Origin: Chryseobacterium cucumeris
GTDB lineage: Bacteria; Bacteroidota; Bacteroidia; Flavobacteriales; Weeksellaceae
Assembly (NCBI RefSeq): GCF_001593385.1
Contig: NZ_LUVZ01000001.1
Location: 124,001 to 188,000, forward strand
Reading direction: 5' to 3'
DNA length: 64,000 bases
In this document: positions 7,650 through 16,819 of the stretch, piece by piece
How the letters are laid out: every line of letters starts with the position of its first letter
Numbering within the stretch: position 1 is the first letter of the stretch
Notes under the pieces: generated by a model
Seen by the model: the letters and a program-made list of their open reading frames with translations, nothing else
Databases searched by the model: none
What the model was told of the DNA's origin: nothing
Translations under genes and position numbers: made by a program

Positions 7650-9821
7650 ATGAAGAATATAAAAAAACTAACAGCTATTGCCTTGTATTTCCTGTGCTTG
7701 TCACCATTCGCGGCACAGAAGACACAATGGACTCCAGATGGCAACGCTTATTATTCATTTACTAAAAAAGGAGTGGAAATTGTTGATCTATTGCATCCCG
7801 GAAAAGATCAGACGCTTTTAAACAGTAGTGAACTGATTCCTGCCGGAAGTTCTGAAGCCTTACAGGTACAGAGTTTTCAGGTATCTCCTGATGATAAAAG
7901 TTTATTGCTTTTTGCCAATACAAAGAAAGTATGGAGAGATAATACCCGAGGAGATTACTGGATTTTCGACAAAAATACCAAAAAGCTTACCCAATTGGGA
8001 AAAGGATTACCTGCTTCCTCACTGATGTTTGCAAAGTATTCTCCGGATGGCAAAAAAGTAGCTTATGTATCTAAGCATAATATTTATGTGGAAGATCTTG
8101 CCAGCAATAAGCAGACTAAGATCACTACAGATGGTACAGACGGAATGATCAATGGAACTTTTGACTGGGTATATGAAGAGGAATTCGGAACTCAGGATGG
8201 TTTCAGATGGTCACCGGACGGCAGTAAAATTGCTTACTGGAAGCTGGATGCACGTGGTACGAAAAACTTTCTGATGATCAATAATACAGACAGTCTGTAT
8301 TCTTTTACCGTTCCGGTAGAATATCCAAAGGTGGGAGAAGATCCTTCCGGATGCAGTATCTGGTTTTATGATCTTGCTTCCCAATCTTCAAAGAAAGCCG
8401 ATATTGCAGGGGATGAGAAGCAAAACTATATTCCAAGAATGGAATGGGTGCTGGATTCTAAATCCATTATTCTGCAGCAACTGAACAGAAAGCAGAATCA
8501 AAGTAAAATTATCGTAGCAGATGCCAATTCCGGAAGCTGTAAGGTCATTCACACAGAAACCGATGCGGCATGGATTGATATAAAAACCCGATGGAATGAC
8601 AACGATCCAAAAGGCTGGGACTGGATTGATAATGGTAAAGAATTTTTATGGCTTTCTGAGAAGGACGGATGGAGACATATTTATAAAATAGATATGAACG
8701 GTAAAGAGACCTTAATTACAAAAGATGCTTACGATGTAATTAAACCAGAATTCTTTGATGTTAAGAACAACCAGATTTACTTTTTAGCTTCCCCGAATAA
8801 TGCCACTCAGAAATACCTGTACAAAGTAAGTATGAAAGGAGGAAAAGCCCAAAAAGTAACCCCTGAATCCTATACAGGCTCTAATACTTATACGATATCA
8901 CCCAATGGAAAAATTGCCATGTTTACCAATAACAGTATCAATGCATTTTCCGCAGATGCAGTGATATCACTTCCGGAACATAAAGAATTGGTTGCTGCCA
9001 AGAGGTCTGTAAAAGCAGATCCTGCAAAATCTAAAACTGAATTTTTCCAGATTACTACCCAGGACGGTATTACATTAGATGGTTGGGTAGTAAAGCCTAA
9101 AAACTTTAATCCTAATAAAAAATACCCAATCGTTTTCTACGTATATGGGGAGCCTGCTCTGCAAACAGTCACAGATGATTTTTATACCGGCTGGAATTGG
9201 TTATATGCCGGAGATATGGCTGAAGACGGTTATTTATATGTTTCTCTTGAAAATCGGGGAACACCTTCTCCGAGAGGACGTGAGTGGAGAAAATCTGTCT
9301 ATCGTAAAATAGGTCAGATGAATATCCGTGATCAGGCGATGGGAGCAAAAGCTTTATTTGAAAAATGGCCTTATATTGACACTTCAAGAGTTGCCGTATG
9401 GGGCTGGAGCGGCGGAGGCTCTTCTACCCTGAATCTTTTGGGGCAGTATCCTGACATTTACCAAACTGGAATCGCTATTGCACCGGTTGCCAACCAGTTA
9501 TTCTATGACAATATCTATCAGGAACGTTATATGGGGCTTCCACAGGAAAACAGAGAAGACTTTGTGAAAGGCTCACCATTGTTTTATGCTAAAAACTTAA
9601 AAGGAAATCTTCTGTTGGTTCATGGAACAGGTGATGACAATGTACATTACCAAAATACGGAAGTTTATATTAACGAACTGGTAAAATACAACAAACAATT
9701 TCAGCTGATGTCTTATCCTAACCGTAGCCACGCTATTAATGAAGGTGAAGGAACCTTGCTGCATCTGACAACATTGTTTACGAAATATCTTAAGGAACAT
9801 TGTCCTCCGGGCGCAAGATAA
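7650..9821 (+). CDS. Dipeptidyl-peptidase IV (S9B prolyl oligopeptidase family)
   Basis: This is a secreted serine peptidase of about 723 residues that releases Xaa-Pro dipeptides. An N-terminal signal peptide (MKNIKKLTAIALYFLCLSPF, cleaved after AQ) is followed by a beta-propeller domain and a C-terminal alpha/beta hydrolase domain. The paired glutamates that hold the substrate amino group in DPP-IV are present (WVYEEEFG). The catalytic serine is in WGWSGGGSS, the aspartate in GTGDDNVH and the histidine in RSHAINEG. I chose the ATG at 7650. A TTG at 7626 would put eight residues ahead of the signal peptide. Periplasmic DPP-IV plus cytosolic aminopeptidase P forms a complete route for proline-rich peptides. 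Confidence 0.93.
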   Translation: MKNIKKLTAIALYFLCLSPFAAQKTQWTPDGNAYYSFTKKGVEIVDLLHPGKDQTLLNSSELIPAGSSEALQVQSFQVSPDDKSLLLFANTKKVWRDNTRGDYWIFDKNTKKLTQLGKGLPASSLMFAKYSPDGKKVAYVSKHNIYVEDLASNKQTKITTDGTDGMINGTFDWVYEEEFGTQDGFRWSPDGSKIAYWKLDARGTKNFLMINNTDSLYSFTVPVEYPKVGEDPSGCSIWFYDLASQSSKKADIAGDEKQNYIPRMEWVLDSKSIILQQLNRKQNQSKIIVADANSGSCKVIHTETDAAWIDIKTRWNDNDPKGWDWIDNGKEFLWLSEKDGWRHIYKIDMNGKETLITKDAYDVIKPEFFDVKNNQIYFLASPNNATQKYLYKVSMKGGKAQKVTPESYTGSNTYTISPNGKIAMFTNNSINAFSADAVISLPEHKELVAAKRSVKADPAKSKTEFFQITTQDGITLDGWVVKPKNFNPNKKYPIVFYVYGEPALQTVTDDFYTGWNWLYAGDMAEDGYLYVSLENRGTPSPRGREWRKSVYRKIGQMNIRDQAMGAKALFEKWPYIDTSRVAVWGWSGGGSSTLNLLGQYPDIYQTGIAIAPVANQLFYDNIYQERYMGLPQENREDFVKGSPLFYAKNLKGNLLLVHGTGDDNVHYQNTEVYINELVKYNKQFQLMSYPNRSHAINEGEGTLLHLTTLFTKYLKEHCPPGAR

Positions 9822-9826
9822 ATAAC

Positions 9827-9858
9827 AAAAGTCTCACAGTGATGTGGGACTTTTTTAT
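9827..9858 (+). terminator. Rho-independent terminator after the peptidase genes
   Basis: An 11-base stem (AAAGTCTCACA paired with TGTGGGACTTT, one G-T pair) with a GTGA loop is followed by a T run. It starts six bases after the stop codon of the dipeptidyl peptidase. Confidence 0.8.
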
Positions 9859-10117
9859 TTTTCAATGATTCAAAAATTGGTTTCAGCAGTAAACAAAAAT
9901 TCCCCGGATTGCTCCAGGGAAAAATAAGTGTCAAAATCTATAATTTTTTATAGTGGTGTGGAATGATGTTATATAAAAAGAAAAAATGGACGTATCAAAT
10001 TACTCACTATTTTATGAAATGTGACTTTTTGTGGTTTCTTTTCTTGCTTCCTTCTCTGCCGCTTCTATTTTTACAGGATTATGACTAAATTTGGATGAAT
10101 AATTTCTAACATCATTT
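9859..10117. other. Intergenic region with one short candidate ORF
   Basis: Between the terminator and the AraC gene I see no recognisable RNA gene or repeat. The plus strand contains a 41-codon frame at 9963-10088 starting ATG ATG. It encodes a lysine-rich N-terminus and a hydrophobic tail (FLWFLFLLPSLPLLFL), so it could be a small membrane protein. It overlaps the candidate -7 element of the next gene and has no other support, so I do not call it a gene. Confidence 0.3.
10086..10093 (+). promoter_or_regulatory. Candidate -7 element (TAAATTTG) for the AraC gene
   Basis: TAAATTTG matches TAnnTTTG and lies 25 bases before the ATG at 10118. No clear -33 element is seen. Confidence 0.35.
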
Positions 10118-10993
10118 ATGAAAGCTACGATTGTTCCTGAAGAGCTTATTGGTGCTCCCTATTATCGAAATTACCTTTCCGTTGATTCCATCAATCTGGT
10201 AGAATCCTGCTCTCATAATATTGCTGAACAGAAAGGAGGAATGTTTTTAAAAGACCATATGCTGCTTTTTGTACTGCAGGGTACCAATTGTATTACTCAC
10301 GGAAAGCAAAAATATACGGTTAACAAGAATGAGATGGTTCTTTTAAAGAAAAATATCAGTATCACCTATGATAAGACGAGTTCTTCTGAAAATGGAGAAA
10401 TTTATGACAGTATGATGTTTTTTTTGAAAGAAGAGTTTATTTCTGATTTTATTAAAATGGCAGGAATAAAGACAATGAAAACTGAGCGGCTTGCCAATGT
10501 GAATGTAAAACCTGTACATGAACCTCTGCTCTCATTTGTAGCCTCTATAAAAGGCCATTTCACTGCACCGGAAAAAGTTGACAAACGATTGGTCAAAATG
10601 AAAATAATGGAACTGCTTTTTGATTTGGCACAGGTAGATAACAACCTGCTTTTACAGCTTATTCAGCTTAAAAAACAATTTATTACAGATATTACTTCCG
10701 TAGTTGAAGAAAATTATATGAGTCCTTTAAAGCTGGAAGATCTGGCGTATTTATCAGGCAGAAGTCTTGCCAGTTTTAAAAGAGATTTTAACAGGATATA
10801 CAAGGTTTCTCCTGCACAGTTTATAAAAGAAAAGAGGCTGAATAAAGCAAAGGAATTGCTGATGTCTACAGACTGGCCCATCAATGAAATATGTTATTCT
10901 GTAGGCTTTGAAAATATTTCCCATTTTTCAAGAGTATTCAAAATATATTCCGGGAAATCTCCTGCTGATTTCCGGAAAGAAAATATACAGTGA
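10118..10993 (+). CDS. AraC-family transcriptional regulator
   Basis: This is a 291-residue protein with a C-terminal AraC DNA-binding domain at about 190-288. The first helix-turn-helix includes LEDLAYLSGRSLASFKRDFN, and the second includes EICYSVGFENISHFSRVFK followed by SPADFRKE. The N-terminal 150 residues resemble the cupin-like sensor of ExsA-type regulators (MLLFVLQGTNCITHGKQ, then a KNEMVLLKK turn). It converges with the minus-strand epoxide hydrolase gene, whose end is 26 bases away. Its target is unknown; the epoxide hydrolase/aldehyde dehydrogenase/SDR genes next to it are candidates by position. Confidence 0.85.
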   Translation: MKATIVPEELIGAPYYRNYLSVDSINLVESCSHNIAEQKGGMFLKDHMLLFVLQGTNCITHGKQKYTVNKNEMVLLKKNISITYDKTSSSENGEIYDSMMFFLKEEFISDFIKMAGIKTMKTERLANVNVKPVHEPLLSFVASIKGHFTAPEKVDKRLVKMKIMELLFDLAQVDNNLLLQLIQLKKQFITDITSVVEENYMSPLKLEDLAYLSGRSLASFKRDFNRIYKVSPAQFIKEKRLNKAKELLMSTDWPINEICYSVGFENISHFSRVFKIYSGKSPADFRKENIQ

Positions 10994-11019
10994 TGGCAAT
11001 CCACTGTATGTTAATTTGA

Positions 11020-12357
11020 TTATATGAATGTTTTAAATACTTTCCACATTTCTTCGGCAAAAATTTCCGGTTCTTCAAACGCTGCAAAGTGTCCCCCTTT
11101 GTCCACATGGTTCCAATAAAATAAATTGTTCCATGCTCTTTCTGCCCATTTTCTTGGTGGAGAAAAGGTTTCTGAAGGAAATAATGTTGCTGCCATGGGG
11201 ATTTTGATGACTCCTGTTGTTGCCTTAAAGAAATCATGAGTACGGATAGTATTCCCGAAGCATTCCCAATATAGACGGGATGCGGATGTCCCTGTTTTAG
11301 TGAACCAATAGAGTGAGATATCATGAAGCATCTTGTCCATTGAAAGAGCATCTTCAGGCTTTCCATTATTATCAGTCCATTCAGCAAATTTTTCAGATAT
11401 AAAAGAAGCTAAAGCTAAGGGAGAATCATCTAATGCATATCCTATCGTTTGAGGTCTGGTATTCATGATATCTGCATAGCCGGCCTTTTTATCAATATAA
11501 TTTTCAATATGCTCTATTGCTTTTTGTTCTTCAGAGTCAGGATTTTTGGGATAGACATCCGGTACTACAAAAGGAAGGTTAACATGTGCTGCCTGCAGAC
11601 CATGAGGTTGCATATCCGCCAGAGCATGTGTAACAGACGAACCAAAATCTCCGCCTTGTGCCACCCATTTCTGATAGCCCAGTTTTCCTGTCATCAGATG
11701 GGCATACGCTTTAGCAATACGTACCGTGTTCCATCCTAAATCTTTTGGTTTCTCCGAAAACCCAAATCCGGGCATTGACGGTATTATCACATGGAATGCA
11801 TCTTCTGCTTTTCCTCCAAATTGTGTAGGATCTGTAAGACGTTCTATCACCTCTATAAATTCTACAACCGAACCCGGCCACCCATGGCTTAATAAGATAG
11901 GTATAGCTTTTTTATGAGGAGATTTAGCATGAATAAAATGAATATCAACATTGTCAATATTGGTCTTATATTGGGGAAACCGGTTTAAACGCATTTCAAA
12001 TTTCCTCCAGTCATAATCGTTCTTCCAGTACTTTATCAGTTTTTTTGCGTATTCCAATGGGACACCTTGAGACCAGTCATTCACCAGTTCTTTATCCGGC
12101 CATCGGATTTGTTCAAGGCGTTTTTTCAGGTCCAGAATATCACTTTCAGGGATATTCACTCTAAACGGCTTTATTCCCGGTATAGGGTCTGGAAACAGAA
12201 AGCTTATATTGTGGGGCTGGGAGAATCTTTCTGATTTTCGAAGGATACTTTTACCAGATTTACCCAGTAGCGTAAGTGGTGCAGCGAGCATCAAACTCGC
12301 TGCAGCCAATGTACTGTTTTCCAGAAATGTTCGTCTACTTATTTCTTTTTCTTTCAT
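11020..12357 (-). CDS. Tat-exported epoxide hydrolase (alpha/beta hydrolase with EHN domain)
   Basis: This 445-residue protein begins with a twin-arginine signal (SRRTFLENS at 7-15, hydrophobic LAAASLMLAAPLTLL), so a folded enzyme is probably exported to the periplasm. The N-terminal epoxide hydrolase domain (PFRVNIPESDILDLKKRLEQ) and the alpha/beta hydrolase core follow. The core has the oxyanion motif HGWPGS, the nucleophile aspartate in QGGDFGSS and the histidine in KGGHFAAFEEPE. It is a close paralogue of the gene immediately upstream (12402-13619) and shares a 61-base identical DNA block with it near the 3' end. The substrate is unknown; microsomal/juvenile-hormone-type epoxide hydrolases are the closest known families. 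Confidence 0.88.
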   Translation of the reverse strand: MKEKEISRRTFLENSTLAAASLMLAAPLTLLGKSGKSILRKSERFSQPHNISFLFPDPIPGIKPFRVNIPESDILDLKKRLEQIRWPDKELVNDWSQGVPLEYAKKLIKYWKNDYDWRKFEMRLNRFPQYKTNIDNVDIHFIHAKSPHKKAIPILLSHGWPGSVVEFIEVIERLTDPTQFGGKAEDAFHVIIPSMPGFGFSEKPKDLGWNTVRIAKAYAHLMTGKLGYQKWVAQGGDFGSSVTHALADMQPHGLQAAHVNLPFVVPDVYPKNPDSEEQKAIEHIENYIDKKAGYADIMNTRPQTIGYALDDSPLALASFISEKFAEWTDNNGKPEDALSMDKMLHDISLYWFTKTGTSASRLYWECFGNTIRTHDFFKATTGVIKIPMAATLFPSETFSPPRKWAERAWNNLFYWNHVDKGGHFAAFEEPEIFAEEMWKVFKTFI

Positions 12358-12401
12358 AGATTCTAGAGATCAGTTTACTTTATTTTCATCGGCTTATAAA
12401 A

Positions 12402-13619
12402 TTATGATCTAAACCCTTTAAATGCTTTCCACATTTCTTCGGCAAAAATTTCCGGTTCTTCAAACGCTGCAAAGTGTCCCCCTTTTTCTACATGATTCCA
12501 ATAAAAAATATCAGACCATGCCTTCTCTGCCCATTTTTTAGGAGGTGTAAAAGTTTCTGCAGGAAACAGGCTGGCTCCCATAGGCAGTTTTATCACTCCG
12601 GAGGCCTCTCTTGATGCTGCAAAGAAATGATGAGTCCGTATAGTACTTCCCACTCCTTCCCAATATAGACGAGCAGCAGAAGTTCCCGTACCTGTAAACC
12701 AATATAGGGAGATATCATCGAGCATCTGGTCCATGGAAAGAGCATCCTCAGGTTTCCCATTATTATCGGTCCATTCCCAGAATTTTTCATAAATGAATGT
12801 TGCCAGTGCCAATGGAGAATCATTTAATGCATACCCTATCGTTTGAGGTCTTGTATTCATAATATCGGCATAACCTGATTTATTATTCAGGTAATCTTCG
12901 ATTCCATCTATAGCTTTTTGTTCTTCAGCAGTAGGATTTTTTGGATATTCGTCGGGTACTACAAAAAGTAAGTTGACATGAGCTGCCAATAATCCTTCTG
13001 GCTGCATATCTGCCAGAGCATGGGTTACAGCCGAACCAAAATCTCCTCCCTGGGCTACCCATTTCTGATAGCCTAGTTTTTCTTTCATCAGTTTATCATA
13101 TGCACTGGCAATACGTCCTGGATTCCATCCCAGCTCTTTCGGTTTATCTGAAAAGCTGAAGCCAGGCATAGCAGGAATAATAACATGAAAAGCATCTTCC
13201 ACTTTTCCTCCGAATCCGGTAGGATCAGTAAGGCGTTCAATGACATCCATAAATTCAATTATGGAACCAGGCCAGCCATGGCTTAATAGTAAAGGCAATG
13301 CATCAGGATGAGGTGATCTGGCATGAATAAAGTAGATCCCTACGCCGTCGATGAGCGTTCTGTATTGTGGAAACTGATTTAAACGGGTTTCGAACTTTCT
13401 CCAGTCATATTCATTTTTCCAGTATTCTATAAGTTTTTTCGAGGCCTCTAGCGGAACTCCCTGAGACCAATCATTAACGAGCTCCTGATCCGGCCATCGG
13501 ATTTGTTCCAGACGCTGCTTGAGATCAACAATAGCAGTTTCCGGTATATGGACGGTAAATGGGGTAATATCTTCGGTTGCTTCCGGCAACACAAAATAGG
13601 AATGAATCTGTTGAGACAT
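12402..13619 (-). CDS. Cytosolic epoxide hydrolase, paralogue of the Tat-exported copy
   Basis: This 405-residue enzyme has the same EHN and alpha/beta hydrolase architecture as its neighbour but no Tat or Sec signal. The nucleophile aspartate (GGDFGSAV), oxyanion HGWPGS, lid tyrosine segment (ISLYWFTGTG) and histidine (KGGHFAAFEEPE) are all present, so both copies should be active. It lies 44 bases upstream of the exported copy on the same strand and the two form a tandem duplication. The mature part is conserved along its whole length. The signal sequence marks where they differ, so one copy has been re-targeted across the membrane. Confidence 0.88.
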   Translation of the reverse strand: MSQQIHSYFVLPEATEDITPFTVHIPETAIVDLKQRLEQIRWPDQELVNDWSQGVPLEASKKLIEYWKNEYDWRKFETRLNQFPQYRTLIDGVGIYFIHARSPHPDALPLLLSHGWPGSIIEFMDVIERLTDPTGFGGKVEDAFHVIIPAMPGFSFSDKPKELGWNPGRIASAYDKLMKEKLGYQKWVAQGGDFGSAVTHALADMQPEGLLAAHVNLLFVVPDEYPKNPTAEEQKAIDGIEDYLNNKSGYADIMNTRPQTIGYALNDSPLALATFIYEKFWEWTDNNGKPEDALSMDQMLDDISLYWFTGTGTSAARLYWEGVGSTIRTHHFFAASREASGVIKLPMGASLFPAETFTPPKKWAEKAWSDIFYWNHVEKGGHFAAFEEPEIFAEEMWKAFKGFRS

Positions 13620-13720
13620 TTTTTTTATTAAGTTTTAAATAGTTGTGATTATTGTTAAAATTATATTGATTTTTAAGGATTTCACCCAGATGATCATGGT
13701 GTGAATTTCAGATGATTAGA

Positions 13721-15091
13721 TTAGTGAGTTACCCGTATCATTTTACGGTTGATAAATTCGCCAATACCCAGTTCTGAAAGTTCTCTACCAAAACCTGAAT
13801 TTTTAATTCCTCCAAAAGGCAGATGGGGAGCATCGGTAAAACAGGAGTTGATATACACCATACCCGATTCTATTTTTGCCGCAACCTGTTGAGCATGTTC
13901 TATATCTTCATCAAATATATATCCGCCCAGCCCATAGTCGATGTCATTGGCAAGATGTATCGCCTGTTCTTCACTGTCTACAATATAAAAGGACAATACT
14001 GGACCAAATGCTTCCTGTTTGTACAGCGGATTTTCTTTGGATATATTGGTAATAATAGTAGGTTCTAGGTAAAATCCAGGTCTCTCTACCCGCTTTCCGC
14101 CAAACACTATGTTTCCACCCGCAGATTTTGTATCCTCTATCTGTTTTAATAATCCCTGAAGAGCTTTTTCACTCGCCAAAGGACCCAGCGTTGTAGATTC
14201 ATCATTCGGATCACCAACTTTGATGGCTGCAAAACGTTCCTTCAAAAGTGCCAGCATTTTTTCTCCACGCTCCTTTCCTACAACAATTACTCGTTTTATA
14301 TTTACACAGCCCTGTCCTGAATTGTATGTTCTGCCCATAACAATCTGTTCTGCAGCATAATCTAAAGACGCACCTTCCAAAACTAAAGCCGGGTCACTGC
14401 CGCCTAATTCAAGAATCACTTTTTTAAGGTTTCTACCGGCTCGCTCACCCACTGATGTTCCTGCGCGTTCACTCCCTGTAAGAGTAACACCTCTTACCCT
14501 TGAATCGTCAATGAGGCTGCCTATCTGATCAATACTACAAAACAGATTGGTATAAACACCATCAGGAATTCCCGCTTCTTTAAACAGTTCAGCGAAAGCG
14601 AGCGCACACTGGGGAACATTTTCAGCATGCTTCATGAGGACTACATTTCCTGCGATCAGCTGTGGAACGGCCACTCTGGCTAGCTGATAATAAGGAAAAT
14701 TCCATGGCTCAATTGCAAGAATTACTCCTAAAGGTTCAGAAATGATAACGGCCTCTTTTTCTTCTTCAATGATCTTAGGAGCCAGCATTTTTTCAGCGTG
14801 AGCTGCATAATAATCAAATATACCCGTCACCAGATCAACTTCTAAATAGCTGAATTGAGCTATTTTACCCATTTCTAAAGTGGCAAGTTTCGCAAAATAA
14901 TCTCTTTTTTTCTTTAGGATTTCTCCGGCTTTTTTCACCAGGGCGATTCTCTCAGAAACAGTGCGCCATTTCCAGTCTTTCTGAAAACGGGTGTCTGCAT
15001 CATGAACCAGCCCGGATATTTCAATATCTGTTTGATTCGGGAATTCCTTTATAAATTCACCTGTAGCGGGGTTAATTGTATGAAATTTCAT
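13721..15091 (-). CDS. NAD(P)-dependent succinate-semialdehyde dehydrogenase-like aldehyde dehydrogenase
   Basis: This is a 456-residue aldehyde dehydrogenase of the GabD/YneI branch. It starts with the typical INPATGEFIKEF and carries EPWNFPYYQ, the catalytic glutamate in LELGGSDPAL and the nucleophile cysteine in NSGQGCVNIKR. It oxidises small aldehydes, in this branch usually succinate semialdehyde, to acids. It sits between the epoxide hydrolases and an SDR on the same strand. With them it could form a small route for detoxifying or using epoxide- and aldehyde-type compounds; that link is inference. No GABA transaminase is nearby. Confidence 0.82.
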   Translation of the reverse strand: MKFHTINPATGEFIKEFPNQTDIEISGLVHDADTRFQKDWKWRTVSERIALVKKAGEILKKKRDYFAKLATLEMGKIAQFSYLEVDLVTGIFDYYAAHAEKMLAPKIIEEEKEAVIISEPLGVILAIEPWNFPYYQLARVAVPQLIAGNVVLMKHAENVPQCALAFAELFKEAGIPDGVYTNLFCSIDQIGSLIDDSRVRGVTLTGSERAGTSVGERAGRNLKKVILELGGSDPALVLEGASLDYAAEQIVMGRTYNSGQGCVNIKRVIVVGKERGEKMLALLKERFAAIKVGDPNDESTTLGPLASEKALQGLLKQIEDTKSAGGNIVFGGKRVERPGFYLEPTIITNISKENPLYKQEAFGPVLSFYIVDSEEQAIHLANDIDYGLGGYIFDEDIEHAQQVAAKIESGMVYINSCFTDAPHLPFGGIKNSGFGRELSELGIGEFINRKMIRVTH

Positions 15092-15142
15092 TGTTTATGT
15101 ATTTATGATGAGATGGAATTATTGATCTGAAAGACACTATTT

Positions 15143-15964
15143 TTATCCTTGTGCAGCAATAGCTACATCATTCCATTCTTCCCATGTTTTGATTTTTTCC
15201 GCATACTCTTTTTTGGTTTTGTTGAGCCCTATTTTTCCCAGGAATAAGCGAAGAGGCGGGTTTATAGTGTCTATTAATTTCAGAATAACAGGAACTGTAG
15301 CTTTGGGATCTCCATAATCATGCGCAGAAACCCCTTCAATCTCATGAAGTTTTGATTTTACATTGTCATAAGCTGGTATTTTTTCACCAAGAACTGCAGA
15401 CGAACCTCCAAACTCGGTATTATATCCGTTGGGCTCCAGCATTGTTATATGAATCCCAAGTTCTTTTACTTCTCCTGCCAATGCTTCGCTAAGTCCTTCA
15501 ACAGCGTATTTTGTTGCATTATAAATGCCTAATGTTGGAATACTATAAATGCCTAATACACTGGATAATTGTATAATATGTCCGTGTTTTTGTTCTCTTA
15601 GTATTGGTAATACTGCCTGTGTTACCCATAATGTTCCAAATACATTGGCTTCAAATACATCTTTTACATCTTTTTCGGGCACTTCTTCAATAGCACCAAA
15701 AACGCCATATCCTGCATTGTTAATCACCACGTCGATAGTGCCAAAATAATTTTTTGTATACTGAACGGCCTCAAATACCGCTTTTCTATCAGTTATATCC
15801 AGAGGGATTGCAAGCAGTTGACCTGGATATTGTTTGGAAAGACAGCTCAGGGATTTTGCATCTCTTGATGTGGCAGCTACATTATCTCCTCTTTTTAGGA
15901 AAGCTTCTGTCCATAGTTTTCCAAACCCTTTGGAAACACCTGTTATAAATATTGTTTTACTCAT
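15143..15964 (-). CDS. Short-chain dehydrogenase/reductase
   Basis: This is a classical SDR of 273 residues. The cofactor motif TGVSKGFGK is at the N-terminus, NNAGYG at the centre, and the catalytic serine and YxxxK (SSVLG and YNATK) are present. The short spacing and the basic residue in the glycine motif suggest NADP(H). The C-terminal extension resembles the SDR subgroup often annotated as oxidoreductase of unknown substrate. It is the first gene of the minus-strand group ending with the epoxide hydrolases. A good -7 element lies about 25 bases upstream. Confidence 0.85.
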   Translation of the reverse strand: MSKTIFITGVSKGFGKLWTEAFLKRGDNVAATSRDAKSLSCLSKQYPGQLLAIPLDITDRKAVFEAVQYTKNYFGTIDVVINNAGYGVFGAIEEVPEKDVKDVFEANVFGTLWVTQAVLPILREQKHGHIIQLSSVLGIYSIPTLGIYNATKYAVEGLSEALAGEVKELGIHITMLEPNGYNTEFGGSSAVLGEKIPAYDNVKSKLHEIEGVSAHDYGDPKATVPVILKLIDTINPPLRLFLGKIGLNKTKKEYAEKIKTWEEWNDVAIAAQG

Positions 15965-15986
15965 TTTTTATAAATTTTAAGCAATA

Positions 15987-15994
15987 CAAATGTA
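15987..15994 (-). promoter_or_regulatory. Candidate -7 element (TACATTTG) for the SDR gene
   Basis: On the minus strand this reads TACATTTG, a perfect TAnnTTTG match 22 bases before the ATG. A TTTG lies 25 bases further upstream at 16020-16023, slightly farther than the usual -33 spacing. The rest of 15965-16210 shows no gene. Confidence 0.45.
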
Positions 15995-16177
15995 CAGGAC
16001 GAATTTCTGTTACAGTTTTCAAATCAGCTCATTTGTTTTGATATAACAGCTCAATTTATATTGAATATTGTATTCTGAGCTATACTGTCCAAAATTATCA
16101 TTAGTAGCAGAAATACTTTCTCAAAGAGTAAATATTGGTCTCATCTTACTGCATTTACATGTAAAATAAATTATCAT

Positions 16178-16185
16178 TATTTTTG
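16178..16185 (+). promoter_or_regulatory. Candidate -7 element (TATTTTTG) for the DNA glycosylase gene
   Basis: TATTTTTG matches TAnnTTTG and predicts transcription from about 16192, some 19 bases before the TTG start codon at 16211. Confidence 0.4.
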
Positions 16186-16210
16186 AATTGATAATTCTAA
16201 TATCACGGAT

Positions 16211-16816
16211 TTGAAACTACCACGCTCCTATTACTCCAATCAAGATGTTCTTTTTCTGGCTCAGGATCTTTTGGGAAAAGTACTTTTTACCAAAATCAAT
16301 GGTGAAACAACAGCCGGAATTATTGTAGAAACAGAAGCCTACTTTGGCGTTAAGGATAAAGCTTCCCATGCCTATGGAGGCAGACTTACAGACCGTACAG
16401 AAACATTATACAGTCATGGCGGTGTATCTTATGTGTATCTATGCTATGGGATTCATCATCTTTTCAATGTGGTGACTTCAGTGCAGGATGACCCTCATGC
16501 CGTTCTTGTGAGGGCTATAGAACCTTTAATTGGAAAAGAAATTATGGAACTCAGAAGGAATATGTCAGCTTCTAAACCTTCTATTTCTGCAGGTCCCGGA
16601 TCAGCAGCGAAAGCATTAGGAATTGACCGGACATTCAATAAAAAAGATCTGGATGGACATGAGATCTGGATTGAAGACCATGGGATTTCATATCCTCAGT
16701 CTGAAATCATTGCAGGTCCTCGTATTGGTGTTGCCTATGCACAGGAAGATGCGCTTTTACCCTGGCGTTTTTTTGTGAAAGGAAATAAATATGTGAGCAA
16801 ACCCAATAAAGTATAA
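16211..16816 (+). CDS. 3-methyladenine DNA glycosylase, AAG/MPG type
   Basis: This is a 201-residue alkyl-base DNA glycosylase of the AAG family, which excises alkylated purines in base excision repair. The catalytic glutamate E42 and the intercalating tyrosine Y44 are in VETEAY. H53 of the DKASHAYGG segment and the YVYLCYGIHHLFNVV core strand are conserved, as is the PGSAAKALGI C-terminal loop. Translation apparently starts at TTG (16211), because no ATG or GTG precedes in frame and the usual family N-terminus begins here. The stop lies three bases from the end of the convergent mug gene. Confidence 0.92.
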   Translation: MKLPRSYYSNQDVLFLAQDLLGKVLFTKINGETTAGIIVETEAYFGVKDKASHAYGGRLTDRTETLYSHGGVSYVYLCYGIHHLFNVVTSVQDDPHAVLVRAIEPLIGKEIMELRRNMSASKPSISAGPGSAAKALGIDRTFNKKDLDGHEIWIEDHGISYPQSEIIAGPRIGVAYAQEDALLPWRFFVKGNKYVSKPNKV

Positions 16817-16819
16817 ATA

